Part shown: positions 1 to 7,339 of the stretch, in pieces
How the letters are laid out: every line of letters starts with the position of its first letter
Numbering within the stretch: the first letter of the stretch is position 1
Assembly: GCA_964621225.1 (NCBI GenBank)
Contig: CAZULK010000097.1
Span: forward strand, 1 to 10,017
Length of the DNA: 10,017 nucleotides
Origin: CAYNUJ01 sp964621225
GTDB lineage: Bacteria; Bacteroidota; Ignavibacteria; Ignavibacteriales; Melioribacteraceae
Reading direction: 5' to 3'
The notes under the pieces: model-generated
Database searches by the model: none
The model's input: only the letters and a program-made list of their open reading frames with translations
What the model was told of the DNA's origin: nothing
Made by a program: the position numbers and the translations under genes

Positions 1-19
1 AAATTGCCAAAACTTTCAT
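1..19 (-). CDS. possible 5' end of a leftward gene, cut by the window edge
   Basis: An ATG at 19 (read leftward) is followed by six codons giving MKVLAI before the window ends. A purine-rich GGGGAT lies at 25-30, five bases before the ATG, which is a plausible ribosome binding site. MKVLAI is a common type of cytoplasmic protein start (a first beta strand), but six residues cannot identify a family. It would be divergent from the aminotransferase gene, sharing the AT-rich spacer at 20-119. It could be a chance ATG. Confidence 0.3.
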
Positions 20-119
20 TTTTTATCCCCATATATTTTATTTAATAATAATTCTAATATTGTTTTGTTATTTTATAAGAGATTGAAAAATTAATTTAAA
101 ATTTTACAAAAGGAATAAT

Positions 120-1253
120 ATGACTTTAATGGAAATTAGAAATGAATTCGAATACCTAAAAACGGGAAAAGTTTATTTCAACCATGCCTCTGTGGGGCCG
201 TTGCCTAATAGAACGGTGGAAGCAATAAAATCATATTCTGAGGAAAGAAGTACCGGCAGCATAAACAATTTCATGCATTACCTCGCAATCGATAAAAGAG
301 CAAAACGAAAGCTGGGGAATTTAATAGGATGCAAACCGGATAGAATTGCATGGAGCAGCAGCGTTGGATTCAGCATGAGCATACTTGCGCAAGGATTGAA
401 CTGGGAACCGGGAGACAGAATAATCTTGAATAACATTGAGTTCCCTTCCAATGTTTATCCTTTCATGAACCTTCAATCAAAAGGCGTGGAAATAGATTTT
501 GTCGATGCAAAAAACGGCATCGTTAATTTGGATGATTATGAAAAATTAATAACTCCCCGGACAAAATTAATATCGATAAGTTATGTTCAGTTTTTATCCG
601 GCTATAGAACAGAGATCCGTCGTTTAAGTGAAATCTGTAAATCGAAAGGGATTCTGTTATCTGTCGATGTAATTCAAGCTGCGGGAAATTCTTTGATAGA
701 AGCAGAAGAATGGGGCGTGGATTTTTTAACCGGGGGAACTCAAAAATGGCTCTGCGCATTGGAAGGATTGTCATACTTTTATATAACCGAAGAACTTCAA
801 GAAAGATTGAATCAAACAATGGTGGGCTGGGGCTCCGTAATGGATGCTTGGGAATTACTCGATTATAAATTGGAATATCCAAAGCATGCGGGCAGATTCC
901 AAGGAGGCACTCCCAATTCAATAGGTGTATTTGCGCTCAATTCTTCACTCGATTTATTCCTCAAGTTCGGGAAAGAAGAAATACAGAAACGTGTGCTGGA
1001 TAATTCAAAATATTTAATCTCGAATTTAAAAGAATTGGGATTTACACCGTTACTGCAAAACGAAGAGGATGAACATCTTTCGGCTATTGTTACTTTTGAT
1101 GCACCAAATGCTGATGATATAAAAAGTAAATTGGCAGAGAAGAATATAATCGTGGAAGTTAGAGTCGGGAAAGTACGTCTTTCACCCCATTTCTATAACA
1201 CTAAGGAAGAAATCGATTTGTTCCTTTCCGAACTGGAAAAATTAAAGGCTTAA
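120..1253 (+). CDS. class V aminotransferase-fold PLP-dependent enzyme
   Basis: This 377-residue cytoplasmic protein has the class V aminotransferase (cysteine desulfurase/isopenicillin N epimerase-like) fold. The start matches the family ('VYFNHASVGPLP', 18-29). The cofactor site is visible: Asp183 and Gln186 in SVDVIQAAG, which contact the PLP pyridine ring, and Lys209 in TGGTQKW, the Schiff-base lysine. The C-terminal VRLSPHFYNTKEEID is also typical. In place of the His of true cysteine desulfurases that stacks on PLP (EHHxN), it has IEFPSN (106-111), so Phe108 probably stacks. I see no clear active-site Cys loop, so desulfurase activity is doubtful. The substrate is unknown: a lyase, epimerase or transaminase are all possible. 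The start ATG is preceded by AAAGGA with suitable spacing. It is followed after one base by nnrE, so the two are probably cotranscribed. Confidence 0.85.
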   Translation: MTLMEIRNEFEYLKTGKVYFNHASVGPLPNRTVEAIKSYSEERSTGSINNFMHYLAIDKRAKRKLGNLIGCKPDRIAWSSSVGFSMSILAQGLNWEPGDRIILNNIEFPSNVYPFMNLQSKGVEIDFVDAKNGIVNLDDYEKLITPRTKLISISYVQFLSGYRTEIRRLSEICKSKGILLSVDVIQAAGNSLIEAEEWGVDFLTGGTQKWLCALEGLSYFYITEELQERLNQTMVGWGSVMDAWELLDYKLEYPKHAGRFQGGTPNSIGVFALNSSLDLFLKFGKEEIQKRVLDNSKYLISNLKELGFTPLLQNEEDEHLSAIVTFDAPNADDIKSKLAEKNIIVEVRVGKVRLSPHFYNTKEEIDLFLSELEKLKA

Positions 1254-1254
1254 T

Positions 1255-1974
1255 ATGTTCGTAACGGAAGAAGGAATAAAATTAACGGGTATAACTTCCG
1301 TCGAAATGAAAAAACTTGACGATTTGGCAATGGAAAACAATTCGCCAAACTTATTCCAAATGATGGAGAACGCCGGCAGAAATCTTGCGGAATTAACCAT
1401 ATCTTTAATTGATGATTATTCTGCGTCAAGAATTCTTGTTCTTGCCGGGAAAGGGGGAAACGGCGGCGGAGGCATTTGTTCTGCAAGACACTTGGCTAAT
1501 AAAAACATCGATGTGCATTTATGTTTAATTGAACCGGATAAATTAAGCGAAGTAGCAAATGAGCAATTAAACATTTACTCCCGGACAGATGGCAAGCTGG
1601 TTGCACCGGATGAATTACAAAATCATTATGATATAATTTTAGATGCAATGCTCGGTTACAGCCTTAAAGGGGAACCGGCAAACGGATATGCACAAGCAAT
1701 TGAATTTGCAAACGAAAGCAATGCAAAAGTTATCGCTCTCGATATACCTTCCGGAATTGATGCATCAACCGGGAAAGTAAAAAACAATTCTATTAAAGCT
1801 GACTTCACTCTAACATTGGCATATCCTAAGGTAGGATTAAAAAACCCTAATTGCGGTAAGCTTTTCCTCGGAGATATAGGTATTCCATCCCAAATTTATA
1901 AGAAAATAATAGACGGATATATCAATCCATTCGGAAATAAATGGCTGATCAAATTGAAAAGGGAACAGAGTTAA
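1255..1974 (+). CDS. nnrE: NAD(P)H-hydrate epimerase, stand-alone YjeF_N domain
   Basis: This 239-residue protein is a single YjeF N-terminal domain. The family interconverts the R and S forms of damaged hydrated NAD(P)H (NADHX/NADPHX), so that the ATP- or ADP-dependent dehydratase can repair it. Seen in sequence: the MMENAGRNLAE helix (36-46), the glycine-rich nucleotide-binding loop AGKGGNGGGG (64-73), DAMLGYSLKGEP (130-141), and ALDIPSGIDASTG (161-173) with the conserved Asp residues. The common loop form is GNNGGDG; here the Asp position is Gly, as I recall for some stand-alone members. The protein ends after the epimerase domain, so the dehydratase (NnrD), fused in E. coli YjeF, must be encoded elsewhere. 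The ATG lies one base after the aminotransferase stop, with AAAGG just upstream. Its TAA stop overlaps the stop of the opposing DUF3078 gene. Confidence 0.85.
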   Translation: MFVTEEGIKLTGITSVEMKKLDDLAMENNSPNLFQMMENAGRNLAELTISLIDDYSASRILVLAGKGGNGGGGICSARHLANKNIDVHLCLIEPDKLSEVANEQLNIYSRTDGKLVAPDELQNHYDIILDAMLGYSLKGEPANGYAQAIEFANESNAKVIALDIPSGIDASTGKVKNNSIKADFTLTLAYPKVGLKNPNCGKLFLGDIGIPSQIYKKIIDGYINPFGNKWLIKLKREQS

Positions 1975-2813
1975 ATAACGTTATAAATTATACCTACTTG
2001 TAACGCTTGCTTTATTTGTGTATCCAACGATTGATTCTTTTCGTAAATCAGTAAAAAGTTAAAATTAACATTCAGCCATGAGTTAACTTTAGCGACAATA
2101 TTATTATCCCATCTTACATCCCAGACATCAATGTGCTCGAAACGGGTGAAGAGTCTTAACATGCTTTTCATTTTCAAATTTGTATCTATTGTGAATTCCG
2201 TATGAGTAACGGATTCCATACCGCTTTCGAGTTTGAAAGCTTCAATTTTGCCTTTCGTCCGGTTATCATCTGAATATTGTCTGAATCGGTTGGTGAAAGT
2301 TTCCTGAATAGCTATGCCCAATCTCGATTTAACAAGTTTACCTTTATCAAAATTAAAACCCATACTTTGTGTTACATATCCCGGGTCGAATATATCTGCA
2401 ATTTTCTTTTTCGGCTCTGTTTTATAATCGAACCCTTCTGTAATCTGCGTTCTTATTATATTCGAGATGTAAGGATCAACTTTCCAACCCACGTTGTATG
2501 AAAGAACACTTTCAATAAAGAGTTCATTGTCGTTGGTTCTGAAATTTTGGGAGCCTATTTTGGTTCTTCCGAATGCACTTTTTACTCTATTTTTGAAAGA
2601 CCACTCATCTTCCGAATAATCTAATTTAACGTCACCGGTTAGTGTCCATGTAAGGCTATTCTCTCCTCCTTTAATCCAATTTGTGAAGGATATTTGACTG
2701 ATGTTCAATCCTAAATCAAAAGAAGGGTGAAATTTGTTTTTTGTCGAATCTGCCTCTTTGGCAAGAAGGATTACCGGAAATATCATCAGAAAGAATAAAT
2801 ATTTTCTAATCAT
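1971..2813 (-). CDS. DUF3078-family secreted protein, probable outer-membrane beta-barrel
   Basis: This is a 280-residue exported protein with a Sec signal peptide: MIRK followed by a hydrophobic stretch to about residue 18 ending LLA, with likely cleavage there. The mature part looks like DUF3078, a family of Bacteroidota and relatives. Its hallmarks here are the N-terminal ISQISFTNWIKGGENS (38-53), alternating polar/aromatic strands through 55-130, and FDPGYVTQSMGF (142-153). The rest is a chain of short amphipathic strands with Trp and Tyr, ending KQALQVGIIYNVI, as in an outer-membrane barrel. There is no enzymatic motif and the function of the family is unknown. The gene is monocistronic, with its own promoter in the divergent spacer shared with uvrB. 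Its stop codon interlocks with that of nnrE. The family call rests on remembered motifs; barrel topology is inferred. Confidence 0.75.
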   Translation of the reverse strand: MIRKYLFFLMIFPVILLAKEADSTKNKFHPSFDLGLNISQISFTNWIKGGENSLTWTLTGDVKLDYSEDEWSFKNRVKSAFGRTKIGSQNFRTNDNELFIESVLSYNVGWKVDPYISNIIRTQITEGFDYKTEPKKKIADIFDPGYVTQSMGFNFDKGKLVKSRLGIAIQETFTNRFRQYSDDNRTKGKIEAFKLESGMESVTHTEFTIDTNLKMKSMLRLFTRFEHIDVWDVRWDNNIVAKVNSWLNVNFNFLLIYEKNQSLDTQIKQALQVGIIYNVI

Positions 2814-2861
2814 TTTGGAACCTGTTAAGCTCTTTTTTAGTAGTTTAAATTTTTAGGTTTA

Positions 2862-2892
2862 CAAAAATATGAAACTCAGACTGTTTAACAAT
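2862..2892 (-). promoter_or_regulatory. Bacteroidota-type promoter for the DUF3078 gene
   Basis: Read leftward, the sequence TATTTTTG (2862-2869) matches the Bacteroidota -7 consensus TAnnTTTG exactly. ATTG (2889-2892) stands where the -33 TTTG element should be, with 19 bases between the boxes, which is within the known 19-21 spacing. Transcription would begin around 2855, leaving a leader of roughly 40 bases before the ATG at 2813. The spacer at 2814-2918 is AT-rich, so chance matching is possible, but both boxes and their spacing fit. Confidence 0.5.
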
Positions 2893-2918
2893 AATTGAAT
2901 CGAGAAAAGATAAAATAA

Positions 2919-4934
2919 ATGGATAAATTTCAGTTAGTAACAAATTACAAGCCGGCCGGGGATCAACCGCAGGCAATAAAAGAATTAACGGAAAATATTT
3001 TGCGCGGTACCAAGCACCAGGTTTTGCTCGGTGTTACCGGTAGCGGAAAAACATTTACAATGTCGAATGTAATTGCAAATGTTAACCGTCCTACTTTGAT
3101 TATTTCCCATAATAAAACCCTTGCTGCCCAATTGTATTCCGAATTCAAAGCATTCTTTCCTCATAATGCTGTTGAATTCTTTATTTCCTATTATGATTAT
3201 TACCAGCCGGAAGCATATGTGGTAAAGAACGACCTTTACATCGAAAAGGATTTTTCCGTAAACGAGGAAATTGACAGGTTAAGATTAAAAGCCACAACAG
3301 CATTGATTGAGGGGAGGAGAGATGTGATTATAGTTGCAAGTGTAAGTAGTATTTACGGCATCGGAGCTCCGGAAGAATATGCAAAGCAGATTGTCTTTTT
3401 GAAAAAGGGTCAGGAAATTGAAAAGAAAAAATTATTGATGTCTTTAATCGACATTTATTACATCAGAAATGATATTGAATTTACACGGGGGACATTCAGA
3501 GCGCGCGGAGATATTGTGGAAATCATTCCGGCTTATCAGCACGAAGAAGCAGTACGTGTGGAATTTTGGGGTGATGAAATAGAAAGACTATCCATTATTG
3601 ATTCTTTAACCGGTGATGTTATTCGTGAAGTAGATTCCGTTGCTATATATCCGGCTAAATATTTCGTAACAACCAAAGAACAAGTTCAAAGGGCAATCGT
3701 TACAATTGAAGAAGAATTAAAAGAAAGACTCAATTACTTTTGGAAGGAAGAAAAATATCTCGAAGCGCAAAGACTGGAACAGCGCACCAAATATGATATT
3801 GAAATGATTAAGGAAATCGGGTACTGTTCAGGAATAGAAAATTATTCAAGGCATATGGACGGAAGACCTCCCGGATCACGCCCTTCATGTTTGTTCGATT
3901 ATTTTCCGAAAGATTATTTGTTATTCATAGACGAATCCCATGTAACGATTCCTCAAATTAGGGGAATGTATAACGGCGACAGAGCCAGAAAAGAAACATT
4001 GGTTGAACATGGATTTCGACTTCCCTCGGCATTGGACAACAGACCGTTGAAATTTGATGAATTCGAAGGCCTTGTTAATCAAGCTATTTACGTTTCCGCT
4101 ACACCCGGAGATTATGAATTATATAAAAGCGGCGGCGCCATTGTTGAGCAGATCATTCGCCCTACAGGATTGTTAGATCCCGAAATCGAAGTGCGACCCG
4201 TTAAAAATCAAATTGACGACTTATTGGACGAAGTTAAAATTAGAGTAGAAAAAAGTGAAAGGGTTTTGGTCACTACACTAACAAAAAAAATGGCTGAAGA
4301 TTTAACGGATTATCTTGAAAAGCTCGATATTAAAGTTAGATATATTCACAGCGATATTGATGCACTTGAGAGAGTCGAGATAATCAGAGACCTTCGAATG
4401 GGCGACTTCGACGTATTGGTTGGAGTCAATCTTTTGCGCGAAGGTTTGGATTTGCCCGAGGTTTCATTGGTTGCAATCATAGATGCCGATAAAGAAGGAT
4501 TCCTCCGCAGCGAAAGATCTTTAATGCAGACGGCCGGAAGAACCGCAAGAAATGCCGGCGGAAAAGTGATAATGTATGCAGATAGAATAACCGATTCTAT
4601 GAAAAAAACCATTGACGAAACCAATAGGAGAAGAAAGGTTCAACAAGAGTATAATGAGAAGCATGGTATAACCCCGCAAACGGTATATAAAAGTAAGGAA
4701 GAGATTATGGCTTCTACCTCCATTGCCGATATGAGAAAGAAAGATGAAATGAGCGAAGCCGCATTCACCAAGGTTGCCGAACCGGTTATCAAATATATGA
4801 CTAATGAACAGAAGCAAGAGTTGATTGACCAAATGGAAGAAGAAATGCTGCAAGCAGCTAAGGATTTGGAATTTGAAAAGGCAGCCTACTTAAGGGACGA
4901 AATTGAGAAGATGAAGAAGTTGATAAAGAAATGA
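2919..4934 (+). CDS. uvrB: excinuclease ABC subunit B
   Basis: UvrB is the damage-verifying helicase-like subunit of nucleotide excision repair. It is loaded on DNA by UvrA and then recruits UvrC for dual incision. The 671-residue length is normal. The start MDKFQLVTNYKPAGDQPQAI is typical. Walker A GVTGSGKT is at 38-45. The beta-hairpin that inserts between DNA strands begins YYDYYQPEAY (91-100). Walker B DESH is at 338-341, YVSATPGDYE follows at 391-400, and helicase motif VI QTAGRTARNAGG is at 537-548. The C-terminal UVR domain that binds UvrC is at about 634-668 (KDLEFEKAAYLRDEIEKM). All key motifs are intact. It is a single gene, divergent from DUF3078 and convergent with the nap operon, its TGA directly abutting the napF stop. 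The ribosome binding site is weak (AGAAAAG, about 10 bases upstream). I could not assign its promoter. Confidence 0.97.
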   Translation: MDKFQLVTNYKPAGDQPQAIKELTENILRGTKHQVLLGVTGSGKTFTMSNVIANVNRPTLIISHNKTLAAQLYSEFKAFFPHNAVEFFISYYDYYQPEAYVVKNDLYIEKDFSVNEEIDRLRLKATTALIEGRRDVIIVASVSSIYGIGAPEEYAKQIVFLKKGQEIEKKKLLMSLIDIYYIRNDIEFTRGTFRARGDIVEIIPAYQHEEAVRVEFWGDEIERLSIIDSLTGDVIREVDSVAIYPAKYFVTTKEQVQRAIVTIEEELKERLNYFWKEEKYLEAQRLEQRTKYDIEMIKEIGYCSGIENYSRHMDGRPPGSRPSCLFDYFPKDYLLFIDESHVTIPQIRGMYNGDRARKETLVEHGFRLPSALDNRPLKFDEFEGLVNQAIYVSATPGDYELYKSGGAIVEQIIRPTGLLDPEIEVRPVKNQIDDLLDEVKIRVEKSERVLVTTLTKKMAEDLTDYLEKLDIKVRYIHSDIDALERVEIIRDLRMGDFDVLVGVNLLREGLDLPEVSLVAIIDADKEGFLRSERSLMQTAGRTARNAGGKVIMYADRITDSMKKTIDETNRRRKVQQEYNEKHGITPQTVYKSKEEIMASTSIADMRKKDEMSEAAFTKVAEPVIKYMTNEQKQELIDQMEEEMLQAAKDLEFEKAAYLRDEIEKMKKLIKK

Positions 4935-5486
4935 TCAATTACGGGTTATAATTATACCCGAATTATCCGGAGCCACACACCTTTCTTTACACATTCCGCA
5001 TCCTGTACAGTCTGAATCTATTATTACAGGCTTCATTGCTTTGAGTTGAATAGCTTTATTTTTTATCGGACATGCATCGTAGCAGAAAGTGCAATGAATA
5101 TCATTATAAGCCAAACAATTGGGATGATCGATTTCCGCTTTACCCATGATAGGAAATTTATCGTTGTTCCAAACCAATGCTTTGGGTTCGCAAGCAGAGA
5201 TGCAAGAAACATCCTCACACATTTCGCAGGCTTTCAATTTGGGGTCGATAATCGCAACTTTCTTTTCTTTGCCAATTGGAAAGAGTTTGATTGCTTCTGC
5301 GGGACAAACGGGAATGCATTCACCGCATGCTGTGCATTTATCGATGTAATCCTCAACCGCTCCCGGAGGGAAAAGCTTCTGATTGCTTCTTTTCAATTGT
5401 TCGGGAATCTTATCATCGATGATCGACGCCGCAGCGCCGACCATCATTTTGAATGAATTTTTAAGAAATTCTTTTCTAGATTTCAT
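4935..5486 (-). CDS. napF: NapF-type ferredoxin, four [4Fe-4S] motifs
   Basis: This 183-residue iron-sulfur protein is the last gene of the nap operon. Sixteen Cys form four cluster motifs: C51/54/57/61, C87/90/95/99, C124/132/135/139 (starting CLAY, as in NapF) and C160/163/166/170. NapF is a cytoplasmic accessory protein thought to help maturation or electron supply of NapA before export. The layout is also close to NapG of this operon, including a PPGA segment before the first cluster (40-43), so the two are paralogous and a second NapG-like role cannot be excluded. The N-terminus MKSRKEFLKNSF resembles a Tat motif (SRRxFLK) but has Arg-Lys, and the following stretch is short and only mildly hydrophobic. 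I infer a cytoplasmic protein with a degenerate signal, though export is not ruled out. The ATG overlaps the napB stop (TAATG), indicating translational coupling. Confidence 0.72.
   Translation of the reverse strand: MKSRKEFLKNSFKMMVGAAASIIDDKIPEQLKRSNQKLFPPGAVEDYIDKCTACGECIPVCPAEAIKLFPIGKEKKVAIIDPKLKACEMCEDVSCISACEPKALVWNNDKFPIMGKAEIDHPNCLAYNDIHCTFCYDACPIKNKAIQLKAMKPVIIDSDCTGCGMCKERCVAPDNSGIIITRN
4942..4960. terminator. short inverted repeat at the uvrB/nap convergence, possible weak terminator
   Basis: CGGG (4942-4945) and CCCG (4957-4960) flank a TATA-AT-TATA core, giving an eight base-pair stem with one bulged T and a two-base loop. It lies in the last codons of napF, just past the uvrB stop, where a two-way terminator for convergent genes would be useful. 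There is no T tract on either side, so classical intrinsic termination is not supported. It may be only a coding coincidence. Confidence 0.22.
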
Positions 5487-5857
5487 TAGAATTTATCAAC
5501 TTTCTTAAATACATTTTCTACGCTCAATTCATCCCCTTCAGCAGGATTGTCGGTTGCCGGTATATGACATTGCAGGCAATTGTTCCTTTCCGGATGAAGT
5601 GTTTGAGGAGCATCTTCTTCGTCGGGGGAATTATGACATTCGAGACACGCTTCACCGCCGTTCTCGTGCAATGCAACGTCTTCCCCAACTTCTACTGGAT
5701 GATCCGCAGGAATAAGTGGGGGAGCTCCGTATAAACTTACGTTTTCTTGTTTAACCATTTTCAGTTTAAGACTGTCCTGAGCAGTTAATTTTTCATCAGA
5801 ATTTTTTGCACAGGAAGCTAATAAAATAACCGTTAATAATAAAATGATTTTCTTCAT
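5486..5857 (-). CDS. napB: NapB, diheme c-type cytochrome subunit, lipoprotein type
   Basis: NapB passes electrons to NapA in the periplasm. The 123-residue protein has two heme c attachment motifs, CLECH (71-75) and CLQCH (94-98), as expected. The region APPLIPADHP (45-54) corresponds to the conserved PPxIPH segment, whose His is an axial heme ligand. Here the His (H53) comes two residues later. H64 and H88 are other candidate ligands, H88 matching the usual His before the second motif. The N-terminus MKKIILLLTVILLASC has a clear lipobox (LASC, Cys16), so the mature protein should be lipid-anchored, whereas well-studied NapB is soluble. A strong ribosome binding site, AGGGAGA, lies at 5864-5870 within the end of napH, seven bases or so before the ATG. 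The gene is one base after the napH stop and overlaps napF by one base. Confidence 0.88.
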   Translation of the reverse strand: MKKIILLLTVILLASCAKNSDEKLTAQDSLKLKMVKQENVSLYGAPPLIPADHPVEVGEDVALHENGGEACLECHNSPDEEDAPQTLHPERNNCLQCHIPATDNPAEGDELSVENVFKKVDKF

Positions 5858-5858
5858 A

Positions 5859-6692
5859 TTATTTCTCCCTAATAAAATTAAAACTTAAAGACAAAGCATT
5901 TTCCGGACATGCATCAATACAATTCAAACACCTGGAGCAATCACCTTTTATTACGTTGTTCTTTTCTCTGTAAACAGGGTCATCCAATACTTCTTTAACC
6001 ATACAAACTTCAAAACATTCATCACATTGAACACATTTATCGTGGTCAATTTTTATTTTGGTGGGCGAATATTTCCCGATCAATGAATATGAAGCGCCAA
6101 CCGGACACAACGCCCTGCACCAAATATTAGATGAAATTAATAGTTCAAAAATAAAAATGGAAAAAATTAGAAGTATCGTCCAAGATATTCCATTAAAACT
6201 CACAAAAGTCATAGTGCTTTCCGGAGTTTGTTTGGAAAACATTTCTGATAACTCCCTGCTCATCGCCCCTATTGGTGAATATGTTGTGAAGAAGGGGATT
6301 GAAGTTATAAATGATACAACTACTACTATTGCAAGAAGATAATATTTCCATTTTATAGACGAGCTCAATTTGAAGATTGCAACTTTTTTATTCAGATATC
6401 CTGTGATTTCAGAGAGAAGGTGAACCGGGCAAATGAAACTGCAAAAAGTTCTGCCGCCTATCAAATAATAAAATAAAATCACTATCAGTAAGGCAAACAA
6501 TGAAGTCAAAGTTATTGAAAATCCCGCAACTAACAATTCTACAAAAGCAAGCGGATCAATGAGGTTTATGCCTAATAGATTACTGGCAATCAGAGATCCG
6601 TTGAAGAATGAAAATCCCAATCCCGGAGTGATTAACAAAATCACACTCAAAATCTGAATCATTCTCCTTGTTATTTTATACTTTCCTTTCAT
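5859..6692 (-). CDS. napH: NapH, membrane quinol dehydrogenase subunit
   Basis: NapH is the integral membrane partner of NapG; together they take electrons from (mena)quinol and deliver them to the periplasmic Nap components. The 277-residue protein has four apparent membrane spans (about 11-30, 50-78, 115-134 and 169-188). Two conserved cytoplasmic Cys motifs follow spans two and four: GRTFCSFICPV (80-90) and WCRALCPVG (191-199). Two [4Fe-4S] sites sit at the C-terminus: C220/223/226/230 and C252/255/258/262. This order is diagnostic of NapH (related to MauN and NosR C-termini); the napG and napB neighbours settle the choice. Its ATG overlaps the napG stop (ATGA), so translation is coupled. 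Confidence 0.9.
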   Translation of the reverse strand: MKGKYKITRRMIQILSVILLITPGLGFSFFNGSLIASNLLGINLIDPLAFVELLVAGFSITLTSLFALLIVILFYYLIGGRTFCSFICPVHLLSEITGYLNKKVAIFKLSSSIKWKYYLLAIVVVVSFITSIPFFTTYSPIGAMSRELSEMFSKQTPESTMTFVSFNGISWTILLIFSIFIFELLISSNIWCRALCPVGASYSLIGKYSPTKIKIDHDKCVQCDECFEVCMVKEVLDDPVYREKNNVIKGDCSRCLNCIDACPENALSLSFNFIREK

Positions 6693-7336
6693 CCTTTGCT
6701 TTCGTCAATTGTTTTATAATGAGCGGATTTATCAATGTTTTTGTAAGGCAAAACCTCAATTGCTGTTTGATCCAGCGGACAAGAATGTTCGCATATTCCG
6801 CAGCCCGTACAATATTCGGAATGAATTATGGGTTCGAATATTGTATGCTTGCCGGTTTCTTTATTCAAACTCTTTTTTAAGCTTATTGCTTTATCAATCA
6901 AAGGACAAACACGATAACAAATTTCGCATCTTAAGCCGTTTAGCGACAAACAATTTTTTCTGTCCGTTATTACGGCCGTCCCGATACGTGCACTATATAT
7001 TGAGTCGAGATTTTTATCCAATGCATTGGTCGGACACGCCTTTATACAAGGCATATCTTCACACAAGTAACATGGTTTATCGCGGAATTCAAAGTACGGT
7101 GTGCCCATATTCATTCCGTCGGTTATTCCACCGGACTTCAATGAATTGTAAGGACATGCTTGAACACATTTATCACATCCAATACATTCTGTACGGAAAG
7201 ATTCTTCATTCAAAGCGCCCGGCGGGCGGAAGTAGTTCCTTCCACCCGACCCGGTTACTTTATTAACTAACAATCCAAAGGATGAACCAATAAATGTAAT
7301 TGCAGCAGATTTTACTATGAATTCCCTTCGTTTCAT
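6689..7336 (-). CDS. napG: NapG, Tat-exported [4Fe-4S] ferredoxin-type subunit
   Basis: NapG is a periplasmic iron-sulfur protein that works with NapH to pass quinol electrons toward NapB/NapA. The 215-residue protein starts MKRREFIVKSAAITFIG, a Tat signal with the twin arginines at 3-4 and a hydrophobic stretch to about 24. I see no clear signal peptidase site, so it may stay anchored. Four cluster motifs are complete: C51/54/57/61, C89/92/97/101, C129/137/140/144 and C176/179/182/186. The RPPGA segment (37-41) before the first cluster is a family feature. Length and layout match NapG (MauM/NapG family). It begins three bases after the napA stop without a strong ribosome binding site, so it probably depends on translation of napA. 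Confidence 0.9.
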   Translation of the reverse strand: MKRREFIVKSAAITFIGSSFGLLVNKVTGSGGRNYFRPPGALNEESFRTECIGCDKCVQACPYNSLKSGGITDGMNMGTPYFEFRDKPCYLCEDMPCIKACPTNALDKNLDSIYSARIGTAVITDRKNCLSLNGLRCEICYRVCPLIDKAISLKKSLNKETGKHTIFEPIIHSEYCTGCGICEHSCPLDQTAIEVLPYKNIDKSAHYKTIDESKG

Positions 7337-7339
7337 CCG

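Noticed and set aside
20..119. Promoters in the AT-rich spacer before the aminotransferase gene
   Set aside because: The sequence is so AT-rich that many weak boxes appear; none matches the TTTG/TAnnTTTG pattern with correct spacing in either direction.
523..921. Leftward open frame of 132 codons inside the aminotransferase gene
   Set aside because: It is a shadow of a well-conserved gene on the other strand and its translation has no recognisable motif.
2814..2918. A promoter for uvrB in the divergent spacer
   Set aside because: TAGGTTTA at 2854-2861 is one mismatch from the -7 consensus, but there is no upstream TTTG at the right distance, so I could not support it.
4521..4853. Leftward open frame opposite the uvrB C-terminus
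   Set aside because: It covers uvrB motif VI and downstream coding sequence, which are clearly conserved, and it has no independent support.
5486..5857. Reading the diheme protein as NrfB-like or a generic cytochrome c
   Set aside because: The PPLIP segment, only two heme motifs and the position between napH and napF fit NapB better.
6709..7266. Rightward open frame of 185 codons opposite napG
   Set aside because: napG has all sixteen cluster cysteines in frame on the other strand; the opposite translation looks random.
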